A stretch of DNA of 64,000 nt from Shouchella miscanthi (lineage in GTDB: Bacteria; Bacillota; Bacilli; Bacillales; Bacillaceae_D). The notes under the pieces are model-generated. The model had not been told where the DNA came from. It did no database searches and saw only the letters and a program-made list of their open reading frames with translations. Shown here in pieces: positions 42,255 to 50,412 of the stretch. The DNA lies in assembly GCF_007725405.1 (NCBI RefSeq), contig NZ_CP042163.1, positions 3,286,001 through 3,350,000 on the forward strand. The letters are read 5' to 3'. How positions within the stretch are numbered: the stretch's first letter is position 1; every line of letters begins with the position of its first letter. The translations under genes were made by a program, and so were the position numbers.

Positions 42255-42820
42255 TGTTTCATCTCCTGTCTATTCCACCTACGGCCGTATTTCTCTTCGA
42301 CTTCTCTGCGGTAGTTGGAGTATTCATCTCTCATACGTTCATACTGCGACCGTTCATAACTGATACGACGATTCATATAATTTACAAAGTCGGGATCATT
42401 GCCGTTAAATAACTTCTCCGCTTCTCTAGCTAGTGATCGAATCATGCTATCTTTTAACACCTGTTCATCAATTAAAAGTTCCTGTTTGCGCGCTCTCTTT
42501 TTGCACCACCCATGCACATAAACTCCAATGCCCGGCGGTATCTCATCCTTTACCTTGTCAAAAAGCTCCTCGGTCATAACGTAATAGTTTAAGTGACCGA
42601 CAAAAGTCTTTTTTGCTTTGCTTCTAAAATCCGCAACAGACACTTTAATTTCATAACAACGCCAAACACCTTTTGTGTCGTAAGTCATGTAATCCACGCG
42701 CTCTTTGCCAAACCAGCCAATTGTTACCTCGAAGCCACCAAAAGTCCCTTGCTTGATAGTCGCTTTGTATATGGCCCTTTCAAGTTGAAGGGTTAATTCT
42801 GTCTTAGCCACAGCATTCAC
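42248..42820 (-). CDS. MmcB-like PD-(D/E)xK protein
   Basis: A 190-residue protein with RVDYMTYDTKGVWRCYEIKV, which contains the D...ExK residues of the restriction-endonuclease fold, as in MmcB-type phage proteins. The C-terminus is a long basic/acidic helix. A role in phage DNA processing is inferred from the fold and the neighbours SSB and dUTPase. Confidence 0.7.
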   Translation of the reverse strand: MNAVAKTELTLQLERAIYKATIKQGTFGGFEVTIGWFGKERVDYMTYDTKGVWRCYEIKVSVADFRSKAKKTFVGHLNYYVMTEELFDKVKDEIPPGIGVYVHGWCKKRARKQELLIDEQVLKDSMIRSLAREAEKLFNGNDPDFVNYMNRRISYERSQYERMRDEYSNYRREVEEKYGRRWNRQEMKQC

Positions 42821-42826
42821 CCTTTC

Positions 42827-43255
42827 TTAAAATGGTAAATCATCCGAACTAATATCAATCGAACCGTCATTTGCAAACGGATCGTTGTCGTACTTACCGT
42901 TATTGTTATTCGTGTTATTGCCTCCACCTTGGCTATTCCTCGGCTCTAGGAACTGCACCGACTCTGCGACTACCTCAGTCACAAAAACCCTCTTCCCCTC
43001 GTTGTTGTCGTAGCTGCGCGTCTGTATTCTGCCATCCACACCCGCTAGGCTTCCTTTCTTGAGGAAGTTAGCAACGTTCTCTGCTGGTTTGCGCCATATA
43101 ACACAGTTGATAAAATCTGCTCCTCTTTCTCCTTGTTGATTAGAAAATGGTCGATTTACGGCAATTGTAAAGTTCGCTACAGCCGTTCCATTAGCCAAAA
43201 ATTTAAGCTCAGGATCGCGCGTAAGGCGACCAACTAAAATTACTCTATTGAGCAT
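42827..43255 (-). CDS. ssb: Single-stranded DNA-binding protein
   Basis: A 142-residue OB-fold protein: [17 protein letters not shown] at the N-terminus, the core to about residue 105, a Gly/Asn-rich linker and the acidic tip DISSDDLPF that binds repair and replication partners. It coats single strands in phage replication and recombination. Confidence 0.95.
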   Translation of the reverse strand: MLNRVILVGRLTRDPELKFLANGTAVANFTIAVNRPFSNQQGERGADFINCVIWRKPAENVANFLKKGSLAGVDGRIQTRSYDNNEGKRVFVTEVVAESVQFLEPRNSQGGGNNTNNNNGKYDNDPFANDGSIDISSDDLPF

Positions 43256-43775
43256 TGTTATTATCCTCCTTTAAATTTAGATAGCTTATTTTGTTATAAA
43301 CAGACCTTCTTGAAATCCCTAAAAGACGCGAAATTTCTGTCGGTTTCTTGCCCATGAGAAAGAATTGCTTTAACTGTTCATCCACATCTTTATAGAAAGG
43401 GTGATCTTTCCGATCCTTATATCGTTGCCTTGCTTTTTTGGATATCTTTTTTCTTGTCTCTTCGGATCTTTTCAATCCTGTATGATGCATAACTGTATGA
43501 TCCGTATGATTCATCACTTCTAGGTTAGTCAGTCGATTATCGTGCTTAATTTCGTTCAAGTGGTGTACAACTTCATCACTTTTTAAATAACGCCCTAAAT
43601 GATGTTCCATTATAACCCTGTGTTCCATAACATAGCCTGATACATCACCATTTGGATGGGTTTTAATTAACAGTACAACGTAACCCATTCTGGTTCTTTT
43701 TCTTCCAGTTATGTCGTGGATGTCTTTCCCGATAGTAATGGAGTAAAAGGTCTGCTTTTCAATAGGCAAACCCAT
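43245..43775 (-). CDS. HNH homing-type endonuclease with C-terminal HTH
   Basis: A 176-residue protein. Residues 45-95 are an HNH_3 motif ([33 protein letters not shown]), followed by a basic linker and a helix-turn-helix ([20 protein letters not shown]). This arrangement is that of free-standing phage homing endonucleases. It overlaps the ssb start by 11 bases. Confidence 0.8.
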   Translation of the reverse strand: MGLPIEKQTFYSITIGKDIHDITGRKRTRMGYVVLLIKTHPNGDVSGYVMEHRVIMEHHLGRYLKSDEVVHHLNEIKHDNRLTNLEVMNHTDHTVMHHTGLKRSEETRKKISKKARQRYKDRKDHPFYKDVDEQLKQFFLMGKKPTEISRLLGISRRSVYNKISYLNLKEDNNNAQ

Positions 43776-43955
43776 CTATACTCGCTCCTTTATGATTAAC
43801 AGAGCTTTTTGCTCGTCGTCTGCGATCTCGTCATGTCCGTCTGTAAGTACTTTTACCGCCACTGTTCCATTAGCCTGACGCGCCAACCTAGCTACTATGC
43901 TGATGCCTTTGTATATGTCTGCTGTGTTGTCGCCGTTATGTTGTATCGTTAACAT
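43776..43955 (-). CDS. Hypothetical small phage protein
   Basis: A 59-residue protein (MLTIQHNGDNTADIYKGI...). An ATG nine bases upstream is only 2 bases behind GGAGG, so I use the inner ATG. It ends one base before the HNH gene. No family recognised. Confidence 0.55.
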   Translation of the reverse strand: MLTIQHNGDNTADIYKGISIVARLARQANGTVAVKVLTDGHDEIADDEQKALLIIKERV

Positions 43956-44109
43956 GTTCTTCATTGCCTCCTAATAGTGTTATTAGATCCATAGATTGCA
44001 TGTACCTGACTTTCTCAGCGCAAACTCTTCCGTACCCGATCATTTGGCTTTCTGGACTCATTAGCTTGCGCTGGCACCTTTTACAATGCGTATAAGGAGC
44101 TTCACTCAT
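43936..44109 (-). CDS. 57-residue zinc-finger phage protein
   Basis: The frame reads MSEAPYTHCKRCQRKLMSPE and GYGRVCAEK, a Cys arrangement like the DUF6011-type zinc fingers of phages. Its start overlaps the stop of the preceding gene (ATGAGTGA), a sign of coupling. The function is unknown. Confidence 0.6.
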   Translation of the reverse strand: MSEAPYTHCKRCQRKLMSPESQMIGYGRVCAEKVRYMQSMDLITLLGGNEEHVNDTT

Positions 44110-44257
44110 GGGTTACTCCCTCCCAATCGGACAGAGGCTTTCTCACCCTGCCCGGTATTTTATCTTTCGCTACATTTCGTTCCGTTTCTCCCTCTGCGTA
44201 TATCTGGATGACTAACAATCGCTCTTCGCCTTCTCGATGGTACGTTAACCACCGCAT
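44102..44257 (-). CDS. 51-residue hypothetical phage protein
   Basis: The frame reads MRWLTYHREGEERLLVIQIY and ends in a basic part (KIPGRVRKPLSDWEG). It overlaps the next gene by 8 bases and the end of the HNH gene before it by 13, consistent with a tightly packed operon. Confidence 0.55.
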   Translation of the reverse strand: MRWLTYHREGEERLLVIQIYAEGETERNVAKDKIPGRVRKPLSDWEGVTHE

Positions 44258-44703
44258 TTTTCTTGCTCCGCTATCATGAATTTTTCGAATGCTTCATGCG
44301 TTGCGTTCGGTATTAACCCTTCTTTGTAAAGGTCGAATCGATCTGCCCAATACCATTTCCCGAAGCGAGATTCTAGCTCTTCTCGCCAATAATCGGCATG
44401 TGATCGGTCTTGATGGCATTTCTTATGCAGTGATTCAACCAACGGCACAAGGTTGCGCCATGATCCTCTACCGCCTTGACTCCTAAACTTTACGTGGTGC
44501 ATTTCTATCGCTGTGTGACCTGTCATTGCACATCCGTCGCCCCAGTATTCCATTGCCTTCTCGTAATCCTTTTTGCATATCTGCCCTCTCGTTTTACGCG
44601 ATGGAATCTTAACGCCTTTGAATTGCTGCATCTTCTTGCTTTTCTTTGGCCGCTTCTCCTTAAACTTAGGAACAGGGTTGAACTGTTGCGATAGGTCTTG
44701 CAT
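44245..44703 (-). CDS. HNH nuclease-like phage protein
   Basis: A 152-residue basic protein with GCAMTGHTAIEMHHVKFRS, GRGSWRNLVPL and LHKKCHQ, the HNH fold. GCGGAGGTG precedes the ATG. It directly follows the sigma-factor gene. Phage recombination (NinG-like) or homing are possible roles. Confidence 0.8.
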   Translation of the reverse strand: MQDLSQQFNPVPKFKEKRPKKSKKMQQFKGVKIPSRKTRGQICKKDYEKAMEYWGDGCAMTGHTAIEMHHVKFRSQGGRGSWRNLVPLVESLHKKCHQDRSHADYWREELESRFGKWYWADRFDLYKEGLIPNATHEAFEKFMIAEQEKCGG

Positions 44704-44705
44704 CG

Positions 44706-45383
44706 TTACACCTCCGCGTATTCTTGCCATGATTTAGCTATCTTTTTTCGCAATATCCGTCCAACATGAGCTTGTGTTATTCCGAATATCTCAGCAATTT
44801 CACTTTGAGTGTGCTCTTGTAAATAAAGCTTGAGCATTTGCCTGTCTTTATAATTTAATTTTGAGAAAAACTCTTCGACGAAAACTTGTGTTTCGTCTAA
44901 TGGCGCCGATTCAAGGTAATCTTCTATTCTTCTCCCTTTTTGATTTTTAATCTGCTTATCACTAGATACAAAAGATTGATTTATGCAAATTATCGCTTGT
45001 TCAACCAAATCTTTTTTCGCTCCAATTAAAAAACTCAGTTCATCAACCGTTTTAGATTCATAATTCGGTATCTTCTTAATACTCAACAAACTCTCTTTAA
45101 CCGTTCTGGGCACATGAATCTTTATGTTTGTATCTCGAAATGCTTTTAAAATTTCAAACGTAGCATTATTAAAGGCATGTGATCCGAATGACTTCCCGAA
45201 TTTTTCATCATACGAATGGTAGCCCTTAGTAAACCCTATAGCACTAATGTTGTAGACATCGGCAAATTCCATCCCGTATGCCTTTGCTTGGTTAAATCTT
45301 TTAAGGGCAGCTATTTTCACGTACTTCTCATACTTATCAAAGGCTTGGTCAATATCTAGCCACTCTCCATTTATCTCTTTCAT
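44706..45383 (-). CDS. Phage-encoded sigma-70 family factor
   Basis: A 225-residue sigma factor. The region-2-like part (FADVYNISAIGFTKGYHSYD, AFNNATFEILKAFRD) is followed by a region 3 (PRTVKESLLSIKK) and a region-4 helix-turn-helix (QSEIAEIFGITQAHVGRILR), as in SigB/SigF-type factors. Probably it redirects host RNA polymerase to middle or late phage promoters. Together with the ArpU-like regulator it suggests a two-step switch. Confidence 0.85.
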   Translation of the reverse strand: MKEINGEWLDIDQAFDKYEKYVKIAALKRFNQAKAYGMEFADVYNISAIGFTKGYHSYDEKFGKSFGSHAFNNATFEILKAFRDTNIKIHVPRTVKESLLSIKKIPNYESKTVDELSFLIGAKKDLVEQAIICINQSFVSSDKQIKNQKGRRIEDYLESAPLDETQVFVEEFFSKLNYKDRQMLKLYLQEHTQSEIAEIFGITQAHVGRILRKKIAKSWQEYAEV

Positions 45384-45649
45384 TGGAAGAACGGCCTTTC
45401 TCGCTCTTTTAATATTCCTCTATCTACAAAATCAGCAGCTAGAATAAAAACATCTACCCAGAATCGATTGAAGTGCTCGGCAATGTCCATGACTCCTCTG
45501 CCTTCCTTCCACAGCTTTTTAAACTCTCGCTTTTCTTCAGGTGTCCATAGATAGTTGAACTGGATACCCGCCACATAAGCGCCCTCTTTTAAGCTAATCT
45601 TTTGCTCTGCCCACGTTCTATTGGGCAAGTGCTGTTCGTTCTTCATCAC
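45380..45649 (-). CDS. Hypothetical phage protein
   Basis: An 89-residue protein with EEKREFKKLWKEGRGVMDIA, a helix-turn-helix-like segment. It overlaps the sigma-factor gene by 4 bases and the small gene upstream by 32. No family recognised. Confidence 0.6.
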   Translation of the reverse strand: MMKNEQHLPNRTWAEQKISLKEGAYVAGIQFNYLWTPEEKREFKKLWKEGRGVMDIAEHFNRFWVDVFILAADFVDRGILKERERPFFQ

Positions 45650-45800
45650 GAAGCCTCGCCTCCAATTCTGCTAGTTGTTTCATACGTCTTGGTCGTGTTT
45701 CGTTAAGATAATGCTGATATTTGTAATCTGACTCTTCACAGGTGCAGGGGGTTATTAACCATCCCCCTGGTATGTTTTTACCTACTGTACATTTACACAT
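45618..45800 (-). CDS. Small Cys-rich phage protein
   Basis: A 60-residue protein with MCKCTVGKN and TPCTCEESD and a helical C-terminal half. It could bind a zinc ion. It starts 3 bases after the helicase-loader gene. Confidence 0.6.
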   Translation of the reverse strand: MCKCTVGKNIPGGWLITPCTCEESDYKYQHYLNETRPRRMKQLAELEARLRDEERTALAQ

Positions 45801-45803
45801 GGT

Positions 45804-46640
45804 TTATGCCTCCAAATCTTTCGCAAAATTTATTAAACGCTCTTTCGCAAGCTCTTTTCGATAGCTCGTTGCTTTATTTTCAATCGTGATACACATTTCA
45901 CTTAGCCGATCCACTGAACGTCCACCGATCTTCTCATGCAGTTCAGATGGCTTTAAATTACTTGTATAGAAAATTGGGCGCTTCTTACGATAACGGTGGT
46001 CTATGATGCCAAAGAACGTCTCTTCCACCCATTCCGTTACTTTTTCAGCCCCTATATCATCTAGCACAAGCAAATCGCATGTTACCAATGCCCTTATTAC
46101 TTCGTCGTATTTAAAATTGCTCTTGTCACCAAACGTGCTCTTGAGCTTGTCCAACATGTCCTTTGTCGTTTGGAAAACAACCGTATGTCCTTTACTATTT
46201 AATTCATTTGCCACTGCTGCAGCTATATGACTTTTACCGTTGCCGTAGCTACCCCAGATTCCTAAAGATGTACCGCCGAACTCTTCAAACTCATTCACGT
46301 ATTTCCGCGCCGCTTTAAATGGCTTTTCCGTTCCTGATCGATGAATGAAGCTTTCAAACGTTGAATTGGCGAATTTCTCACCCATAGTCGAGATATTAAA
46401 CAAACGCTTAGTTGTTTTATCCTGCACGAATCGCTCTCTCTTAATCTCTTCTTCTTTCATTTTGCGAGTCACACACTCACACACTGGCTGAACAATCTTT
46501 GTTCGATTAAGAATCTCAACCTTCATTTGCGGGATAAACTCTCCACAATGGGGGCATTCAGCCCCACCGTCTTTAGAGGGAAAGTTCGTCGTATTCTGCT
46601 CCATCACTTGGCTTATTGCCCTTGCTGTTGCCTGAATCAA
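45804..46640 (-). CDS. Helicase loader, DnaC/DnaI-like ATPase
   Basis: A 278-residue AAA+ protein. A zinc motif at the N-terminus (CPHCGEF...CECV), Walker A LGIWGSYGNGKSHIAA (about 130-140) and Walker B LLVLDDIG identify it. It starts at TTG, 8 bases behind AAGGAGG, and overlaps the initiator gene. It loads the replicative helicase at the phage origin. Confidence 0.92.
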   Translation of the reverse strand: MIQATARAISQVMEQNTTNFPSKDGGAECPHCGEFIPQMKVEILNRTKIVQPVCECVTRKMKEEEIKRERFVQDKTTKRLFNISTMGEKFANSTFESFIHRSGTEKPFKAARKYVNEFEEFGGTSLGIWGSYGNGKSHIAAAVANELNSKGHTVVFQTTKDMLDKLKSTFGDKSNFKYDEVIRALVTCDLLVLDDIGAEKVTEWVEETFFGIIDHRYRKKRPIFYTSNLKPSELHEKIGGRSVDRLSEMCITIENKATSYRKELAKERLINFAKDLEA

Positions 46641-47358
46641 CCTTAACGCCTCCTTTTCTAGACCAAGACTTTATTGTGAAGTAGTGGCTTTTGTATCTTC
46701 TTCCTGTACTGCCTATATAATCGTTAAGCCTAATCATTAGATCTCTTGTTATATCTTTTCCAAGATCATCAACGAGTTTGTTAAGTTCGGATTCCGTAAG
46801 TTTGACGAAGTCAAAATAGAGATTTTTCTTTTCTTCTTCTTTTTGTTCTTCTTTTTGTTCTTCTTTTTCTTCTTCTTTTTCTTTTTCTTCTTCTTGTTGA
46901 ATTTTTTCCGACGTATCGTGGTACGTATCGTTGAAAGCCTTGCTATACGTATCGTAGATGGATTTTAGCTTCTGATTTTCAATTGAATCACTTACATACT
47001 CGATCAACGTTTTATCTTTGACTTGAGATAGCTCTTTTTTGACGCAATCCTCAACTGGCTTACCTCCGCGATTAAGGTTATATTTCCCCCAGTTTTTTAT
47101 AGCGATCTCTTTCGTTAGATCGTTGTATTTAATTAACTTGTGATGGTTGATAAAGCGATCAAACAGAGACTTGATACTCTCTGGCGAATAACCAATCTCG
47201 AAAGCCGCAACCTTTTTCATAAGCTCATAGATGCCTGTTTGAGTTGTATGTTTGTTTGTAAGCAGATATAGGAAGAACAGCTTGTCCTCTGGTGTAAGTT
47301 CCTCAGTCACTTTAGGATCATCCCAAAATTTTGTTTGTACCTGTCTGAATTTAGCCAT
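46573..47358 (-). CDS. Replication initiator (DnaD-type N-terminal domain)
   Basis: A 261-residue protein. Residues 1-100 form a winged-helix DNA-binding domain (FRQVQTKFWDDPKVTEEL..., FEIGYSPESIKSLFDRF), then a low-complexity Glu/Lys linker and a C-terminal domain. It resembles initiators of PBSX-like phages. Its own coding sequence contains three ACGTATCGT repeats (46911-46955), probably the origin it binds. Confidence 0.85.
   Translation of the reverse strand: MAKFRQVQTKFWDDPKVTEELTPEDKLFFLYLLTNKHTTQTGIYELMKKVAAFEIGYSPESIKSLFDRFINHHKLIKYNDLTKEIAIKNWGKYNLNRGGKPVEDCVKKELSQVKDKTLIEYVSDSIENQKLKSIYDTYSKAFNDTYHDTSEKIQQEEEKEKEEEKEEQKEEQKEEEKKNLYFDFVKLTESELNKLVDDLGKDITRDLMIRLNDYIGSTGRRYKSHYFTIKSWSRKGGVKVDSGNSKGNKPSDGAEYDELSL
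46911..46955. repeat. Iterons, probable phage origin of replication
   Basis: ACGTATCGT occurs exactly at 46911, 46923 and 46947; the distances are 12 and 24 bases, so all lie on one helix face. Iterons inside the initiator gene are known from lambda and other phages. An AT-rich stretch follows on one side. Confidence 0.7.
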
Positions 47359-47401
47359 TTGTAACTCCCCTTAAAAAATAGTTGCTATTTGCTAAAAAGT
47401 T

Positions 47402-47439
47402 GTACTAACAGCAAGCCTTTTATGGTATACTGTTAGTAC
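47402..47439. promoter_or_regulatory. 10-base inverted repeat before the initiator gene
   Basis: GTACTAACAG and CTGTTAGTAC flank an 18-base centre between the antirepressor and the initiator. An extended -10 (TGGTATACT, plus strand) lies inside. A related CTAAC/GTTAG repeat stands before the Gam-like gene at 52566-52585. Confidence 0.5.
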
Positions 47440-47457
47440 CTAATATTTGATACGGAA

Positions 47458-48219
47458 TTAACTAGCCTCTGTTGCCGCAGTGGCTTTTTTTCTGTCTTCT
47501 AACGCTTCAATGCCGCGCTTTTTCATAATTTCATGGATGAATAATCTGCCTTGCTGAGTCCAATGTGTGTTAGGTCTTGAGTTACCGCCATCATCAATGT
47601 GTGTATGAGACTTGGTATAGCCCTTGTTCATATGCTTGTTGTATAAAACCCACTGCTTACCAACCTTACGTTGTACACCCTCTTCATGGAGGATCTTGTT
47701 AAGTGCTTTTGCACTTAGTCCGTAATCCGCCGCTATTTGCGTTACAAGCATCGTTCCAGATGACTTAAGTATTTGGTCAACGTAGTCTGCTTTCTCTTCG
47801 TATTCAGCCGCAAGAAGCTCTAACTGCTGTTTCTCCTCATGTTCTTTGATCCACGCTTTCGCTCTTGCTACTGGATCATTAATCATGTAAGACGGTTGTG
47901 CGACACTTAGAAGCTTGTCCCTCATTTCATTGAAGGCATTTATATAAGTCTCTTTAAAGCGACTAGCATCTTTCCCTGTGTATCCCATGACAAGAAAAGC
48001 AAATCCATCTTGAGAAATGTAATACTTTTGGTACTCTCTGCCTCGCTCGTTCGTGTAAGTTGACTCTCCAAAATTGGCGAGTGAAAATTCTTTGCTGCAT
48101 TCAAGGTTTCTAATATCCCTCAAAACTTTATCGTGAGTTTTCCCGAACCTCTCAGCGACAGTCAAACTATCAGTTACTACTCTGTGATTGTTAATAAAAA
48201 CAAGTTCATTCATAGTCAA
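47458..48219 (-). CDS. Antirepressor: Rha-type N-terminus and KilAC C-terminus
   Basis: A 253-residue protein. Residues 1-105 match Rha family proteins (TDSLTVAERFGKTHDKVLRD, YYISQDGFAFLVMGYTGKDA), and the C-terminal part (about 115-245) resembles the KilAC antirepressor domain. Such proteins interfere with phage repressors. It lies beside a Cro-like gene and starts the replication block. Confidence 0.85.
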   Translation of the reverse strand: MTMNELVFINNHRVVTDSLTVAERFGKTHDKVLRDIRNLECSKEFSLANFGESTYTNERGREYQKYYISQDGFAFLVMGYTGKDASRFKETYINAFNEMRDKLLSVAQPSYMINDPVARAKAWIKEHEEKQQLELLAAEYEEKADYVDQILKSSGTMLVTQIAADYGLSAKALNKILHEEGVQRKVGKQWVLYNKHMNKGYTKSHTHIDDGGNSRPNTHWTQQGRLFIHEIMKKRGIEALEDRKKATAATEAS

Positions 48220-48351
48220 TTCCTCCTTTTTGTTTTTAAGGAAAGCTCCTGCTGCTCGTTTCGTATTAGCTCCGAAGCTGCAATCCCATTGAGAACAGCT
48301 TCATCGCTACAACTTGTCCACTTAACCACCTCCTCGGAAGTGATCTTATAA

Positions 48352-48552
48352 TCAATCTAGGGAAATGAGCTCAGCCATTTCACAATTAAGAGCTTCGCAA
48401 ACTTTCTCCGCGACAGGTATGTTAATTCTCGATACCTGATTCAACTTCCAACTGTGTAGTGTTGGTCTACTAACTCCCGATATTGAACTTAGTTCACTAA
48501 TGGACTTGATTTCTGCTTTGGACATCATTTCTTCCAAGTTGAAACGAGCCAT
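48352..48552 (-). CDS. Cro/CI-like small regulator
   Basis: A 66-residue XRE protein with the helix-turn-helix SISELSSISGVSRPTLHSW at residues 17-35. AGGAGGTG precedes the start. It is divergent from a second small HTH gene at 48724, which makes a second switch separate from the CI/Cro pair near 54 kb. The gap to the antirepressor holds a possible short frame of about 42 codons without good start. Confidence 0.8.
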   Translation of the reverse strand: MARFNLEEMMSKAEIKSISELSSISGVSRPTLHSWKLNQVSRINIPVAEKVCEALNCEMAELISLD

Positions 48553-48723
48553 TCTTTCACCTCCTGTTGTAGATAATTATATTTCACTTTACCATTATTG
48601 TAAAGCTTCAATTACAATATAGTAAAATAAGACTATCATTTTAGGTAAATCACTTGCATAAAAAGCTCTTTTGGTTTAACATATTTGTAAAGCTAGATAA
48701 CATATTTGGAAGGGAGGATTACA

Positions 48724-48945
48724 ATGCGAAAAGTGCAATTCCATCTTCACGTTCTTATGGGCAAGAACAGAATCAAAAGCATAAACGATCTTGCAAAGAA
48801 GACTGGCATTAGTCGTCCTACTCTTACGAAGATCTACGACAACAACACAACAAGAGTAGATTTTGAAACAATACAAACCTTATGTGACTTTTTTGACTGC
48901 AAGCTCTCCGACCTTATGAGCATGGAAGGAGATACGGAAAATTAA
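48724..48945 (+). CDS. YozG-like XRE regulator
   Basis: A 73-residue protein with the helix-turn-helix SINDLAKKTGISRPTLTKIY (about residues 20-39). GGGAGG stands 9 bases before the ATG. It is read away from the Cro-like gene and is one of few plus-strand genes of the prophage. It probably acts on the shared 170-base control region. Confidence 0.8.
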   Translation: MRKVQFHLHVLMGKNRIKSINDLAKKTGISRPTLTKIYDNNTTRVDFETIQTLCDFFDCKLSDLMSMEGDTEN

Positions 48946-49252
48946 ATGTTTAGGTCCAGTTGCGAAATTAATCTAACTGGAAGGAGGGGCGCGCACGGTA
49001 ATGTGATCAGCTCCTTTTTAGTATGTAATGAGACGTTTCGACAAATGGCGCGTTCGACCTTTTAGCCAGATGTTAAGTACGTATGTTCGGTTTCGAAACG
49101 TGCTGAAAGGAGAGTTTGACTCCCCTTATAGCTAATGTCGGATCAATGCTTTTGCTATGCTAGACTCTATACATCTTCCTATTACTCGACTTTCTAACGT
49201 AGTTAAAGGAAACTTATCGCGACTTCTTTTTATAATTTTATTTCTCTGCCTT
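48946..49252. other. Gene-free stretch with shared element A, copy 2
   Basis: No gene was found. Shared element A (GCGCGCACGGTAATGTGATC and on to CTCCTTTTT, 48989-49020) is framed by AAGGAG...CTCCTT, which could terminate plus-strand transcription. A CCAGTT/AACTGG stem precedes it. CGTATGTTCGG near 49080 is a loose operator-like motif. Confidence 0.5.
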
Positions 49253-49429
49253 TTATTCACGCTCATCCCCCTCGTAGTCCTCATTAATAATTAGCTTAAT
49301 AAAGCCATCTGGTTTTTCATCAAGGTATTTAATTAATTCATCAACCGTACTCGAGTTATATTTCTCTTCATCCGCTTTATCTTGTAGAAATGAAATTAAA
49401 GCTGCTAGATCTGAATAATACAATTTCAT
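49253..49429 (-). CDS. Hypothetical small early protein
   Basis: A 58-residue acidic helical protein starting MKLYYSDLAALISFLQ behind GGGAGGG. It is the last gene of a block of small early ORFs. No family recognised. Confidence 0.55.
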   Translation of the reverse strand: MKLYYSDLAALISFLQDKADEEKYNSSTVDELIKYLDEKPDGFIKLIINEDYEGDERE

Positions 49430-49448
49430 ACATTTTCCCTCCCAAGTG

Positions 49449-49479
49449 TGATACTCCCCACAGAGGGGAGCGTTAATCA
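49449..49479. repeat. Shared element B, copy 2
   Basis: Counterpart of 1136-1166. It contains CTCCCC-ACAGA-GGGGAG and overlaps the stop codon of the zinc-ribbon gene. Confidence 0.55.
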
Positions 49480-49649
49480 GCATCAAATCCTTTTAACACA
49501 GCAATGTTATGCCAGACTACCTTCATAACTTCACTAGATGATCCAATTACTTGATGCGCTTTAGAATTACAGGTCTTGCATATAAACCATTTAAAGTTTC
49601 TAATACTGTCGGTATGCTGCATTTCACTTGAGCACTTGTAACAGATCAT
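49473..49649 (-). CDS. Small zinc-ribbon early protein
   Basis: A 58-residue protein starting MICYKCSSEM with a second pair CKTCNSK near residue 30; two CxxC knuckles form a zinc ribbon. GAGGAAGAGGG precedes the ATG. Role unknown. Confidence 0.6.
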   Translation of the reverse strand: MICYKCSSEMQHTDSIRNFKWFICKTCNSKAHQVIGSSSEVMKVVWHNIAVLKGFDAD

Positions 49650-49660
49650 CCCTCTTCCTC

Positions 49661-49885
49661 CTATACCTGAAAGTAACTTAGTTTCACTGGCACATTTACC
49701 CACGACTTGTACAACTGATCGTTAACATAGATGTCATACTGAGTATGAACATGATCCTCATAATCAAGAGTTGAGTTTTTGATTTCCGTTACAATTAAAC
49801 CACTCTTACCGTTAGCTAACTTTCCAACAAAGTAACACTCATCATCCATGTATCTTCCTGATTCAATGCCTAATATTTCGCTCAT
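49661..49885 (-). CDS. Hypothetical small early protein
   Basis: A 74-residue alpha/beta protein (CYFVGKLANGKSGLIVTEIK) behind TAGGAGG. Not recognised; one of the small early ORFs that may act against host functions. Confidence 0.55.
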   Translation of the reverse strand: MSEILGIESGRYMDDECYFVGKLANGKSGLIVTEIKNSTLDYEDHVHTQYDIYVNDQLYKSWVNVPVKLSYFQV

Positions 49886-49912
49886 AGTGATTCCTCCTAT
49901 ACAGTAGTAGCC

Positions 49913-50098
49913 TTACTCGTAATCCGCTAAATTCCTGTAAACGCCGTTCTCTTCATAACCGAACCACATGTAGCATTCACTCATGAACCACTCTTGCATA
50001 TCTTTTTTAATTTGCTCCAGAGTTGGCTCTGTACTGTATGTCTGTACCTTCTCTACTTTGGTGCCATCTACTTCAAAATTAAATTTAACTTCATGCAT
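49913..50098 (-). CDS. Hypothetical small early protein
   Basis: A 61-residue acidic protein starting MHEVKFNFEVDGTKVEKV with a Trp/Tyr-rich C-terminal part. TAGGAGGGG precedes the start. Not recognised. Confidence 0.55.
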   Translation of the reverse strand: MHEVKFNFEVDGTKVEKVQTYSTEPTLEQIKKDMQEWFMSECYMWFGYEENGVYRNLADYE

Positions 50099-50110
50099 CC
50101 GTTTCCCCTC

Positions 50111-50386
50111 CTATAGCTTCTCGCAAAATACGTGAGCCACGAACGTGTCATTATCAAACATTACAGTTCCTATAAAATCCATATAACTTGCTGTATCAAG
50201 TAATGGATTCCCTGTCGTTCCGATTACGACTGTATAATCATCCATTTCTTTTACTTCTGGATCGACTATAGCCCATAGAACTAACTGATCTTTCTGATTG
50301 GCAACTGATAAAACTTTTGCCCCTTCTGGCAATTCCAAATTTTGTGTAAGAACCAATTTCAAGTTATATTTAAATATTGATTTCAA
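50111..50386 (-). CDS. Hypothetical early protein
   Basis: A 91-residue beta-rich protein (LPEGAKVLSVANQKDQLVLW). This pattern recalls DUF7352-like phage proteins, but the match is only by eye. The intergenic leader resembles those of its neighbours (ACTGCCTATATAGGAGG type). Confidence 0.55.
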   Translation of the reverse strand: MKSIFKYNLKLVLTQNLELPEGAKVLSVANQKDQLVLWAIVDPEVKEMDDYTVVIGTTGNPLLDTASYMDFIGTVMFDNDTFVAHVFCEKL

Positions 50387-50412
50387 ACGTTTTCCCTCCT
50401 ATATAGGCAGTA

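Noticed and set aside
48220-48351. Possible 42-48 codon frame between antirepressor and Cro-like gene (ITSEEVVKWTSCSD...)
   Set aside because: The frame looks protein-like but only an ATT or a GTG too close to GGAGG could start it, so I did not list it as a gene.
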